A DNA stretch of 64,000 bases from Erythrophleum ivorense (Eukaryota; Streptophyta; Magnoliopsida; Fabales; Fabaceae), in contig JAIUCV010000084.1 of assembly GCA_026724425.1 (NCBI GenBank), positions 3,714,001-3,778,000 on the forward strand, in the 5' to 3' direction. Of the stretch, positions 8,773 to 19,545 are shown in pieces (the stretch's first letter is position 1; each line of letters starts with the position of its first letter). The translations under genes and the position numbers were made by a program. The notes beneath the pieces were generated by a model that did not search any database, was not told the origin of the DNA, and saw nothing but the letters and a program-made list of their open reading frames with translations.

Positions 8773-10986
8773 ATGTTGCATATCTATGCAAGTTGTGGTG
8801 TATGGAAATGGTGTGCAAGCAACGGTTGGGATTTCATTGCTGATGAAGAGAAAGGAGGTAGACTAGTCGCTATGGATTCTACTACTACTTTGGAGGAGCT
8901 AAAGACGACGGTTTTAGAGGACTACGGAATCGAAAGCAGTGTCATTGCCGAGTTTAGCTATTTCCCTACTGGTTTGATCAACAAGACAGGATCTCCCCGA
9001 GTTGTAATCGCCAATGATCGCCAAGTTCACAATTATGTTGCATATGTAAGGAAGCAAGAGTCGAGCCATTTGTGTGTCGCATTTACATATCCCGTTCAAA
9101 ATCAAAATGGTGGAGAAAACGGCGCCCTAAATGACGAACCAAGTAGCGGAGATTATGATGGTAATTTTCATGAAGAATTTGTGACCACGGCTGATGGTGA
9201 TAATGGAGCACCGACTGTAAACAAAGGAGAGTATGACAACGATAAGACAGTGCGGTTTGCTTTGACGGAAGTTATGAATAAGAAAGAATTCATCACCAAA
9301 CTCCAGTTGAAGGCAACTTTCGAAATCTGTGCAATGAAGCATAACTTTGATTACAAGGTAATAAAATCTAATACAAGAGTGTGGTCTATCCGCTGTTCAG
9401 AAAAAGCATGCAAGTGGGGTGTTTATGCGAAGAATTTAAAGGGGTCTACATGTTTTATTATCAAGAAGTATGTTGCTGAACATACATGTGCTGCTTCAAG
9501 CAAAACAAAAGTGGGTAGGACGGCTTCAGCAAAAACAATAGGCAATCTGATTTTGCAGCAATATGAGGGCGTCAAAGAAGGGCCTAAACCGAATGATATC
9601 ATAAAGACTATGCGTATGGACCATGGATGCGAGATATCTTACTCTTTGGCATGGGAATCACGTGAGTATGCTGTTAATATGGTCAGAGGTATACCAGAGA
9701 AGAGTTATGCCAAAATACCAAAATACTTGCACATGCTTAGAGCAGCCAATCCTGGTACGCATACGTCTTACAAGTTAGATAGTGATGGTAGCTTCAGATA
9801 TCTGTTCATTGCATTCGGCCAATCTATAAGAGGTTTCTACAAGGCAATTAGGCGGGTCATTGTTGTCGATGGTACGTTTTTGAAGAATAAATACAAAGGA
9901 ACTCTGCTAGTTGCTACAGCGTTAGATGGTAATTCCAATTTGTATCCAATTGCATTCGGGGTTGTGGATTCAGAGAATGATCTTTCATGGGAGTGGTTTT
10001 TCAGGGAACTTAGTATTGTCATCGCAGATGATTATTGTTTGGCGTTTGTGTCAGACAGACATTTGTCAATTGGTAAAGCACTTGATATAGTTTATCCTCG
10101 CGCTGCACAAGGAATATGCATTCATCATTTGCTGAGCAATGTCGTCAAAAGTTATCATGGAAAAAATCTAGTTGGCTTGGTTGCAAAGGCTTCTAAGGCA
10201 TATAGGATTACTGATTTTCAGAGGATGATGACAGATATTTGCAAAATTAGCCCAAGCGTTGGAAAATATCTCATTGAGGCTGATGTGAGAAAATGGGCTC
10301 GCTGTCGATTTGTTGGATACCGCTACGATATTAGGACCACTAATCCGGCTGAGTCGATAAATGCGGCGTTGAGATCACCTAGAGAGTATCCTGTAATTCC
10401 GCTGTTGGACAGCATCAGAGAGATGCTAACTCGGTGGTTTTATGAGCGTAGAAACTTGAGTTTGAAGCACAATCACCCGTTAACAAAGGATGCCGAGAAG
10501 AAGATTGACAGAAGGATTGAGAAGGGTAAAAAGTTTCAAGTTTATCCAGTTGACCAGAACAAATTCGTTGTCCGAGGCGACAAGTTTGATTGTCTCGTTG
10601 ATTTGGCGAGGAGAACATGTACCTGTGGCAAGTACGACTTGCTGAAAATGCCTTGCAAACACGCTGTTAAAGCAATTCTTCATTTAGGCAAGGAACCACA
10701 TGCTTATTCCGATGAGAAGTTCACCGCTGACTTGTGGAGAACATCGTACGAAGAACCCGTTAATCCAATTCTTGAACCTGAGGATACATGGCGTGTCCCG
10801 CAAGATGTCGAACAAGTACAAGTTTCACCGCCTGAATCGAGAAGAGCAGCTGGTAGGCGAAGAAAGCGCCGATTCGAAACCGTCGAAGACAAGATTCGAT
10901 CGTCACAAGGACCGCAAAAACGGCACAAGTGCAGCCGCTGTGGTAAAGAGGGTCATAACAGAGCAACATGTGATTTCCCAATATAA
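8773..10986 (+). CDS. MuDR/MURA-type transposase of the MULE
   Basis: This is a single uninterrupted frame. I prefer the Met at 8773 (737 aa), which starts MLHIYASCGVWKW like other plant MURA proteins; an upstream in-frame Met at 8737 would give 749 aa. Positions below count from 8737. An N-terminal PB1-like region comes first, then a MuDR DNA-binding domain (about residues 165-250), then the MULE transposase core with the DDE triad: D378 (VVDGTFLK), D440 (VSDRHLS) and E539 (NPAESINAAL). A SWIM zinc finger follows (C628, C630, C640, H642), and a C-terminal zinc knuckle, CSRCGKEGHNRATC (732-745). All catalytic and zinc residues are present and there is no frameshift, so an active enzyme is plausible. 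Its role would be cutting and joining the element's inverted ends in the nucleus. Confidence 0.93.
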   Translation: MLHIYASCGVWKWCASNGWDFIADEEKGGRLVAMDSTTTLEELKTTVLEDYGIESSVIAEFSYFPTGLINKTGSPRVVIANDRQVHNYVAYVRKQESSHLCVAFTYPVQNQNGGENGALNDEPSSGDYDGNFHEEFVTTADGDNGAPTVNKGEYDNDKTVRFALTEVMNKKEFITKLQLKATFEICAMKHNFDYKVIKSNTRVWSIRCSEKACKWGVYAKNLKGSTCFIIKKYVAEHTCAASSKTKVGRTASAKTIGNLILQQYEGVKEGPKPNDIIKTMRMDHGCEISYSLAWESREYAVNMVRGIPEKSYAKIPKYLHMLRAANPGTHTSYKLDSDGSFRYLFIAFGQSIRGFYKAIRRVIVVDGTFLKNKYKGTLLVATALDGNSNLYPIAFGVVDSENDLSWEWFFRELSIVIADDYCLAFVSDRHLSIGKALDIVYPRAAQGICIHHLLSNVVKSYHGKNLVGLVAKASKAYRITDFQRMMTDICKISPSVGKYLIEADVRKWARCRFVGYRYDIRTTNPAESINAALRSPREYPVIPLLDSIREMLTRWFYERRNLSLKHNHPLTKDAEKKIDRRIEKGKKFQVYPVDQNKFVVRGDKFDCLVDLARRTCTCGKYDLLKMPCKHAVKAILHLGKEPHAYSDEKFTADLWRTSYEEPVNPILEPEDTWRVPQDVEQVQVSPPESRRAAGRRRKRRFETVEDKIRSSQGPQKRHKCSRCGKEGHNRATCDFPI

Positions 10987-11385
10987 GATGTCAAGCTTAT
11001 TCTCGTTGGCTACTATAGATTTTTCATTGGAGTTTGCTTCTGTTTTTTTGTTTTGTTTCTCTATGTCTCTTTGAAGTTTTACAATGTTTGATTTTGCTTT
11101 TGGTTTAAATATGGATTGGTTTGTTCTTACTTTTGCTTTAAATATACGTTCTTGCTTTTGGTTTTACAATGTTCATGTTCAAGTTGCTTTTGCTTCTTAT
11201 ATACCTTTATAAAACAAGAAGAATTTATAAGCCTTTATAAAAGTGAAACAAGAGACAACGAGTTTAAGTTTCTCAAGTTAAGCATAACACAAAAATTTTG
11301 AAGAGAAACCAATCATAGCAAAGTAAACATAACACAAAAATTTCTCATGTTCAACAAACCACATGTTCAAGTTTCTCAAAAACAA

Positions 11386-14300
11386 TCAGCTAATCTCTAC
11401 GGTTGGACCTGGAGCAAACGTAGGAGGAACATAGTGGGCCATCATTTGTATCAAAGCCGGATCCTTCGCTGCTTCAAATAGATCAGATGCAATCTTCTGC
11501 CTCGCTTCTTTAATGTTGCCATCGTTCACCAGATTCAGCCCAAGTCCTAGCACATGGGACTCGATATATTTCAGCGCATAAACCCCACAGTCAGATTGAG
11601 TTTTGTTCAGATTCTTCTCCACAGGCACATAGACGACTGTGTATGGCAAAACATTGAAATACCTCTTACTGGCAGTCGTCTGAATTTCTTTCACCAAACG
11701 TGGTATCATGACTGCAAATGCTTCGACCTCTTTATACCTTTTCATCCCATTGCAATCGAAAACTTGTATAGTTCGGTCCACAAAACTGATGCACATCGCG
11801 ATCCAATGACAACCACCAACACTGAGTGGAACATAGATACAATCAACATCTACATCCCAAACTTTGTTGGTTCTCCCATGAGAAGGTAACTCACCTTTTC
11901 CAAAAGCTATGAGCGGCTCATCGAAGACGAATTTTTTCTTGTTAGCCCGCCATTTGTTATGTGCATTCTTTATTTGGAGGGTAAAACTGTGGCTCATGAA
12001 ACCAACCCTATCCGGCTTCCACCTTCTCAAAGATGTCTTCTCTCTGAATACGTACATAACTGCATCTAATTCCTGCAAAAATTGGATCCGTATTTGTTTT
12101 AGTGTTTCGAAGTCATTTTAGGAGATGCAAATGGTGTCAGGAAATATGCTAACCTGGTTCATTAGCCATATTGCTGGTCCCACTACTCTTTTAGCTAATT
12201 CTGGAGTGAATACAGTTGGACCGATTGGTAGGCTCCTGAAAAAGCAATAAAAAACATCAGAAGCAAGAGAAAATGTATTGGAGATCAAATGTATTTGAAA
12301 TGGATACTTACTCGGGCATCGCAAACCACCGTTGTAGTTGTTCCCATGATTCATCTGACACAGAAACCAGGTGCTTGTCAGCGTCTTCATGGTCGGATTG
12401 TCTACTCGTGAAGTCTTTTAAAGATGGCGTGTAAATCTTTTCGGCCAGACTAATCGTCACAGGATGTAATGAAGTCATAGGTGTCTTAAACTCGAGTGGG
12501 TCTTCATTGTCAGCCTGTTGTGACTGATCAAAACCGGGTACGTAAGTGTCTTGGGATAGTTCGTCAATCTTATTCAAGAGGGACGCTTGCAAAATCTCAT
12601 CGATATTAACCTCTAAACTCTGAGTCAAGTCTACATCATGTAGCTTGTCTGACACGTTCGTTGTACCCTGTTAGTGGAGACAAAGGCTTATGAGAAAGTA
12701 TTTTCATAAAAGGCAGACTTAAACCACATTAAAACATTCAAATACGATGGACAAGAGTTATATTACAACATCAAAGTTCTTACAACATTAAAACATGAAT
12801 TTCCGTCTTACAAGGACCTAGAGTTATATTAGTTTTTCTCTTACAAACTGATAATATGTTACACAAACACGGCAGCTTACAGTGCTATGCAAAAAAAAAG
12901 CAGTCAAGATCACTTAGGTTTAGAGTTTCTTGTCTGTCGTACCTTCACTTGTCGCTGAGATTGCTGTGCAGAGGCTGGTTGTGAGCTTGTCGATGGCTCT
13001 CCTGAATTTCCCTGCTTCAAAGCTTGTCTTAGCAAATCCTTGAGTTGATCGAGCTCACCCTTAAGCTCCATAAACTCACTCTCTAATTTACCATATTTCT
13101 CTTCATTCTTTGCCAATATCTTCGCCTCAGATTCTTGAATCAAACCCCGCAAGAAAGTCTTCATGCCTTGATCAGCATCTCCATGTTGTGATGCTGCTTC
13201 TCGCTGCGACAGTAACTGCCTCTTGCGTGACTCTGCACCCTTATCGATAACCTTTCTCTTACCCTTCCGAGAAGCAGAAGCGGTTGCAGCATCAGCGCAT
13301 GGTGTTCTAAAGTTTTCAGCATCATCAGCACTTCCATCCTCTACTACTTCAGAATCTGGCACTGGCGGAGGAGGATTTTGGGCAACTCGTTCTTCAAATT
13401 CCCAGATGTGCTGACTCCAGTCATTATCCCTTCTGATGAGTGCATTCATGCGATCCACTCTCTCATCTCTCATTTCGTCATCTCTGACAAAATTTGAAGA
13501 TTCAAGAACATCCATATTGCCGGTTTCAGAGATATACGTGTATAAAACTCCCTACAACAGATACAAGAACAAAGAAGTATTGTTAGCATGTTCATTTTAT
13601 ACAAGTAGAAAAGTATAAGAGCAGAAGTTTAAATCTGTATAGACTGCTAACCTCTGATCCAAATGAGTTCTCGAGTTTGATGATATCTCCATAGCTAACC
13701 CGTCCATGTCCTGACCAGTTTGAACATCTAGGGAATACGATGTCAACCTCATCGAGCTTTTTACCCAACATAACCCCAAAATCAGGAATCGCCTCCATAA
13801 TCCAAATCTGAAAAGCATAGACAAATCCTTGCAAGACATAGTTCTTTGGATTACTTAAAAGTGTCCTTGCTTTCACGATCCCATTCACTAGATGGTCGAA
13901 TGAGTGAAGCCCCCACGGGTAAGCTCGTAACTTCGACAAGTCCATGACCAATTTGATGTACTCGTGGGGAATGCCAACCTTCTCATCCTTCGCCATTAGC
14001 AAACCAGAAATCACAGACAAGTAAACCAACCTGAGCCTGTCCTTACGAGTCCACCTATGAGCATTTGGTATATGCTGATTCCTAATGCTTTGAATGGAAA
14101 CCTTATCGCCTCTCATTAGCAACCTACTCCAGAAACCATCATCGTTAACCCATCTCTTAAGGTCGTAGTTTCCATCATCTTCGCACTTGAGTCCAGTTAC
14201 CGCATGGTATTCTTGCAAAGAGAATCTCAGAGGCCTCCTTGCGAACACAAACCACAGCTCATGTTTCTTTGCAGTGACAAGTTGCCTACACATGAGACTG

Positions 14301-14506
14301 TGTACCAATATCGCTGAGAACGCCAAACTGTTGTCATAGATAGCTAGGATCGGACCAAAAACCGGGTATTTCTTGACTTCATTGTACTCATGCGGCATTT
14401 TCTCATCAAGAAGCTCCAATATCGACGTTCTGCAGCAATTGTTGATTTTTTCAACTTGTGGCTCGGTCCCTTCCTCGTATAATCGCTCCGGTAACTCTGG
14501 ATCCAT
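11386..14506 (-). CDS. DUF1985 - coiled coil - Ulp1 (C48) protease carried by the MULE
   Basis: Five exons join in frame with GT-AG borders: 14506-13652, 13551-12943, 12667-12312, 12235-12154 and 12072-11386, giving 862 aa. I start at MDPELPERL (14506) because the bases before it look like a 3' splice site (TTAATTACAG); MLSSLI at 14530 is the alternative. The first exon holds a DUF1985 domain. The second is charged, with a short coiled coil (ESEFMELKGELDQLKDLL). The last exon is the Ulp1 cysteine-protease domain with all three catalytic residues visible: His in GGCHWIAM, Asp in VFDCNG and Cys in SDCGVYALKY. Family members remove SUMO from proteins; for transposon-borne copies the substrate is unknown. 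I infer a single fused protein because the 12943/12667 splice keeps frame, and without it the second exon would stop at 12910. Confidence 0.8.
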
Positions 14507-14569
14507 ATCTGTAATTAAAGAAGACAACATAGAATGTTCAGATTATCAAAGCTATCAATAAAACAAAAC

Positions 14570-15246
14570 GATTCTACCATTTATGTAGCCATGAAAAACA
14601 AGAAACAATTAGAACGAGTCTAACATTGACACAAAGCTATTAAGTTCATATATCAACCTGTAACATAAGAGACTCAATAACTTAGACAACAGAGGAAAAC
14701 ACTACTCTTTTAACCATAGCAATTTGTTTGTTTGTTTCTCTAAACCCAAACCCAAATCAATTATAATTCCAATTGCATGCCATCAGAAGCGACAATGTAA
14801 ACATGAGCAACTTTTAATCATTATGGGCTATCAAAGAAGTTATGAAAAACGAGTACAGCATTCATAATAAGAAAATAAACAACTTTCACATTCAAAAAAC
14901 ATCAATAAAGTGGAAACAAAGACATTATTTTGAAATCAAAGAGAAGTATCGAAGACACACAAATCACACTATTTGGAAACAAAGTGGAAACAAAGACATT
15001 CTTTTGAACAAATTGCAACCAGTTGGTAGTAAAATGTTTAAGCCATATAAACCCGATTTCATGGGTCCAATCAGACAAGAGGATAGTATCGAAGACACAC
15101 AAACTATCGTAATCAAACTAGTAACGAAGACACACAATCTATCGTAATCAAAGAGAAGATTGGAGTCTAAATTGAAATAATGTCGAAGAGAAGAGAAGTA
15201 CCGAAGACACACAAACAATCCATAGAATTCATAGAAAAACACACTT
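14570..15246. other. Spacer inside the MULE with short direct repeats
   Basis: This stretch is AT-rich. CGAAGACACACAA occurs four times (near 14950, 15090, 15126 and 15200) and GAAACAAAGACATT twice. I see no gene other than the possible leader intron of the Ulp1 gene. Confidence 0.5.
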
Positions 15247-15540
15247 ACTTCAAACAATGTCGGCTGAGATTAGATTTCGCCGAGATTGAGCAGAACAGAT
15301 GGAGGAAGACGCCGGAAAAGGACGACGGCAATCCCTTCTCCGGAAATAGAATTGTTGGCGAGGGGAGGATGGAGAGATGGAGCAACGGCAAGGAGCGATG
15401 GCAAGGATCGACGGCAAGGAGTGACGGCAAGGAGCGCCGGCAAGAAGCAACGGCAAGGAGCGACGCCGAGGAGCGACGGCAAGGAGGCTCACAATCCGAA
15501 TCCCTTCTCCGTGAATTTTTGAAGGAGACGGCAATAACAA
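15247..15540 (-). other. Possible 5' untranslated exon of the Ulp1 gene, with a GC-rich minisatellite
   Basis: Read on the minus strand, this GC-rich island ends in GAA|GTAAGTG, a strong 5' splice site. Together with the splice acceptor just before 14506 it suggests a leader intron of about 740 bp. The island contains several imperfect copies of an 18-bp unit (on +, GCAAGGAGCGACGGCAAG-like, 15388-15485). Open frames on both strands come from the repeat and have no family I know. The exon is inferred. Confidence 0.45.
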
Positions 15541-15716
15541 TGAAAGGGATAATGAGAGGTGTTAATTTTATTGCCTCTCCTTTCGATAATTGGTTTTATT
15601 ATTTTCAAATAAGATTATTAATTTCCAAATTAATAATCAAAGGGTAAAATGTGACATTTCCGATAAAAAAAAGTCTATAAGGACAACATTTGGTGAAAAA
15701 GTTTAGAGGGATAAGA

Positions 15717-15858
15717 GGATAGTTTTTTGAGCCTATTTTGCCAAATTTCTCTTAACTAAAATCACTTGAATTTCTATGATTCACACAAAATCATCTAAAA
15801 ACTCACTAAAAATCAAATCATTCTAAATCACTCTAAATCCCACTTTCAATACACCCTC
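15717..15858. repeat. Right terminal and subterminal inverted repeat of the MULE
   Basis: The complement begins GAGGGTGTATTGAAAGTGGG and is about 140 bp long to the matching inner block, against about 325 bp on the left. Confidence 0.75.
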
Positions 15859-16143
15859 CTGAAGGAAAGGGAAGAAAGAGATATGCATATGTTATTTTCA
15901 AATGACCCACTTAATATAGCTATTTGCAAGGGTTTTTTGGTCATTACATCATGCAAATTGTATACGTATTTTGATATTAACTATTTAGCTAAATACGATC
16001 AGTTTTATGTTTTATTAGCTAATTGTCCTTTTGTAATCAGTAATTTGGAGAAAAAAAAAGGATGCTTCTTATATATTTAGCGATTCCTCATGAAATTCAG
16101 TAAATAATCTAAAAAGTTATGTGGTTTGCTTTCTAACTATGTA

Positions 16144-16176
16144 CTAGATCTGTACCCGTGCTTGAGAAGCACGGGC
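16144..16176 (-). other. Helitron 3' terminus (hairpin + CTAG)
   Basis: The stem CCCGTGCTT / AAGCACGGG is followed on the minus strand by TACAGAT and CTAG. This is the replication-stop signal form of plant Helitrons. Confidence 0.85.
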
Positions 16177-17262
16177 TGTTGTAATTTTTGTTAAGAAAAT
16201 TTTAAATATTAACACTGTAATTAAGTATACAATTATATGGTTGTAATGTATAATGATGAATTAGTATTAATTATGTATTAGAGATAACATAAAAATAATG
16301 TTGTAAATTTGGACTTTATAGCCTAAAACCGCATATTGGGCCGAAGGAAAATATTTGGCCGAAGCGCATAAGTATGGGTTGTTGTTTCTATTGAAGAAAA
16401 ATAAGTACCGCACGTAGTTGTTTCTATTGAAGAAAAATAATAATAATTTTTTTTTTTTGTTAATGAGATTGATAATTATTGATTTTGTCGATTTTGTTAA
16501 CTTTGAGAGAATCAATTTTTTCCGATCACTTCATTAAATTTTGACTCGTGATGTCGACAGCACGGGTTATTGATTTTTTTAAAGAAAAATAAGTATATTA
16601 TCTTCTCGTTAATGAGATTGATAATTATTGATTTTATCGGTATTGTTAGCTTAATTTTCACGATCTTTTCATTAAAGTTTGACGTGTTCTGGACATGAGC
16701 TAATCAAGACCAGCACGGACCAAAAGATTCGATTAGTTATATATTCCATATATTGTTCGATTGTTGTAGAAACATTATAAAATGTTTCAAAAAAACGATA
16801 ATATTTAAAATCTACGGATGAAACCTAAAAAAATGTTTCTAGATCCTATCTTCTTGTTTTTTATTCTTTTCAAATTAATCCATGAGACATGTTAAGGTCA
16901 AAATTACAAATTTTCACCTTTGATCAGATCAGTTTTTTTTTATCTCTCCGAAAAAATCCGAATATAAAACAAATTGTTGGTTCTGAGCCGTGATGTTATT
17001 AACCTTTGAGTTAATTTAATTTATGAATATTAAATTAAGATTAGATATTGTTTTAAAGTTTGATTAAAATATTATCGTGACAACATATGTTTTTTTATCT
17101 TATTTTAAGCCTTGATTATTTGAATAAGATTTATTTGTTTTGACAGATGTCATTACCAAATCTCAATAAATATACTTATACAAACCAATTCGATAAAACC
17201 AAACCAATTCGATAAAACCAATCCAATCCGATGTCATCAGATACCCGCCGGAGAATTAAAAG

Positions 17263-17371
17263 ATGTCGTGGCAATCACCTTATGTGCGATGTCGAAGGCA
17301 ACCACCTCGCCGCAGCTGTAATTTACGGTCTAGACGGCAACGTCTGGGCACAGAGCGCCGCTTTGCCAGAG
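17263..17371 (+). pseudogene. Captured profilin first exon inside the Helitron
   Basis: The exon begins ATGTCGTGGCAATC (MSWQS). After a gap of about 14 nt relative to profilin genes, it goes on in another frame as MCDVEGNHLAAAVIYG and GNVWAQSAALPE. It ends GAG|GTTTTTTCC, keeping the 5' splice site of the profilin first intron. The lost bases would have encoded the YVDDH part, and the loss shifts the frame. Profilin binds actin monomers; this piece cannot. Later profilin exons are not recognisable nearby. Confidence 0.85.
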
Positions 17372-18570
17372 GTTTTTTCCTTCTAAATCTTCTCTTTTCG
17401 TCTTTTCTATGCTCTGTCGTTCGAAGTGTTGGAACCGATCGGATTTAGCCGCATGTTTTTGTGAATTTCCGTGATCGGATCTGATGAATCTCGGATCTGA
17501 TTTTGATTTTACTATCTCCGTTCTCCTTCTCGGGAAGGAAAATTCAATTTGCTTTTCTGAATCAATCGATCCGTTATGCGAAATCGAACTCAATCCAGGG
17601 CTCTAGATCTTTAGTCATTTTGTTAATTGTAGCTTCCATAGAAGTTCCATGTACAATTGAAAATGATAATTTTTTTCCACTAAATCCATCAGATTTAGGC
17701 ATGTTAGATTGTATGTTCTTAGCATCACTGGTTAGCAATTGTTTCTCTGATAATCTCTGTTTCTTATTTTTGAGTAAGCCTGAGGAATTGTACTATCAAG
17801 ATTGTAAGGTCTTAGGATCACTGCTTAGCAATGAACAATGAATGTGTATATATAACTCTATCATTTGTGATGCATGTTGCGGATTGGAGGGCATGAACCT
17901 TGCGATCCTATTTCAAACCAGGAAATCAACCTCCTTGAGTAGTGAATCAATGGATTTGTAGCAAGCTCGATGGATCCGATTGTTCCGTTCTTTTCCCAGA
18001 GGATGTAGATGCTTCCTCTTCTTCAAAGTCTCTGTTGTCACCGTCTCCGTATCCAAATTTTCCAGTGGATCATCTGACCAGAGTCGTGAGTCAATGCTCG
18101 TCTCAATCTTCATCAGTACAATATCTTGTCTCCTTCTCTCTTTAGGATTTAAATTTCTGAATACAAACTCTCCAAATTTTCATCACATATAAGTCTATGT
18201 TTTAGCTTGATTATATTCAGTCAAAGCCTTATGATCTTGAAACGTGGCTAGGCTATTCGATTTATATTTTCTGTGATTCCAATAATCTTATATACTTTTA
18301 AAACCAAAAAAAGAAAAACTTGGATTTTTTTGTTTAGTTTTCACTCAAAATCAACATTATTTCTTGGTTGTTTTGTTCCTGTCAATTTCAAGTTCTATTA
18401 GCCACAAAACAGGGGAAAATTACTTTGTCTGTTTTTGTCGTAAAAATTACTCTTGACACAAACTTTGTTTTGATTTCGAGTCCAAGTCAAGTATACTAAG
18501 CGTAGCCGGAGCTTTTTACTTTCTGATTTGCTTTCTCATGTTTGTCATGTCTTATCGTTTCTATTGTCAG

Positions 18571-18639
18571 TCTATGGTGCTGCTAAAACTGTGAGACACG
18601 CCGCCTTTCTTGCTGTGGAATTAGTCTTGGATGTTTACG
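18571..18639 (+). pseudogene. Exon-like segment of unknown origin inside the Helitron
   Basis: It is bounded by TTGTCAG before and GTAAGTC after, and is open in one frame with the peptide YGAAKTVRHAAFLAVELVLD. I do not recognise the parent gene. Splice signals on both sides and coding-like content suggest a captured host exon. Confidence 0.4.
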
Positions 18640-19440
18640 GTAAGTCCCAATCCTTTTCTACTTGTATCAAACATAATGATACAAACAAAACCGATAACTT
18701 CTTATTTTTATTGAGTAAGATCCAATTACAAAGAAGCAAACACCAAGTACGATCTCATCAAAATCGTAACTGACTCATATCGACGGATGCAATTCAAAGC
18801 AACAACATAAGGAACAAAAAAACATAAAATCAAAAGGTATGTATACTAAAAGTCTTCCTTTCACACTTGGAGCTTAATCTTCTCTTTTACATTTGTCCTG
18901 ACTCTTTTCCAGTTATGCTTCCGCAGATATTCTTCTCGTCAACTCATCTTCCAAAGTTTGACTAAGCTTCTTCAGAAGAATTGAAAACGAATATAGTACC
19001 TGGAAATTATAAATTTGGAACAGGTTCTCTTTCTCGACACAACATAAATTTGAAATGTTTTACCAATTACCTGCTTTGATAGCAATAGCCATAAATTAAG
19101 GAGCTACACTCTAGGATACAAAACGTGTGCTTAGAAAGTGTGAAGATATAATATAATATTCATATTTTCATAACCGAAAAGGCGAAAACATTGGATAAAC
19201 AATGATTTGTGGCAATGTCTCTCCTAGCGCTTAACATCTTGGTTTCTTAGAGATGCACGGATCTTGTTTCCCTGCACGTTTTTTTTGTTTAAGCTGGTTA
19301 GGTATCAACGTCTCCATTACTTGATATTAAGTTTAACGAAATAATGTAAGAACAGTTGTAGCATGTGAATTTTAATTACCTCGCATCGGATAGAATCATT
19401 TCTATTATCATTGAAGACTTCAATCGTATTGTTTTCATAG

Positions 19441-19545
19441 GTTCAAGATCTTCATTTGGATTCTCTAGACGGTTTTGAAGAGCTTAACGCAAGAGCGTTA
19501 ATCCTGCTTTTTAAATTTAGGAAGCTGCTTGTGAAAAAGGTCGAG
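19441..19545 (+). pseudogene. Second exon-like segment of unknown origin inside the Helitron
   Basis: It is bounded by TTTTCATAG before and GTATGTAC after, and is open for 35 codons, starting VQDLHLDSLDGFEELNARAL. The parent gene is unknown to me. The DNA between the three captured segments (17372-18570, 18640-19440) looks intron-like and shows no other clear gene; a weak coding-like patch lies at about 17930-18090. Confidence 0.4.

Larger units (their letters stand above)
7721..15858 (+). mobile_element. Mutator-like element (8.14 kb) encoding transposase and an Ulp1-type protease
   Basis: The left end GAGGGGGGGTGTATTGAAAG and the complement of the right end, GAGGGTGTATTGAAAGTGGG, are inverted copies; similarity goes on through the next bases and reappears deeper, at 8026-8043 against 15717-15734. 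Flanking decamers CTGAAACAAT (7711-7720) and CTGAAGGAAA (15859-15868) agree at 7 of 10 places and look like a worn target-site duplication. Inside are a MuDR-type transposase on + and a DUF1985/Ulp1 gene on -, converging with about 400 bp between stops. This resembles the Ulp1-carrying MULEs of plants (KAONASHI type in Arabidopsis, CUMULE in melon, from memory). Both genes look intact, so the element may be autonomous or recently so. Confidence 0.9.

Noticed and set aside
12910..13515. A separate small gene starting MDVLESSNFV and ending at 12910
   Set aside because: Upstream and downstream splice sites place it as an internal exon of the DUF1985/Ulp1 gene.
15180..15647. A + strand protein of 155 residues with repeated Asp-Gly-Lys-Glu-Arg
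   Set aside because: The repeat is a DNA minisatellite open in several frames on both strands, and splice signals favour a minus-strand leader exon.
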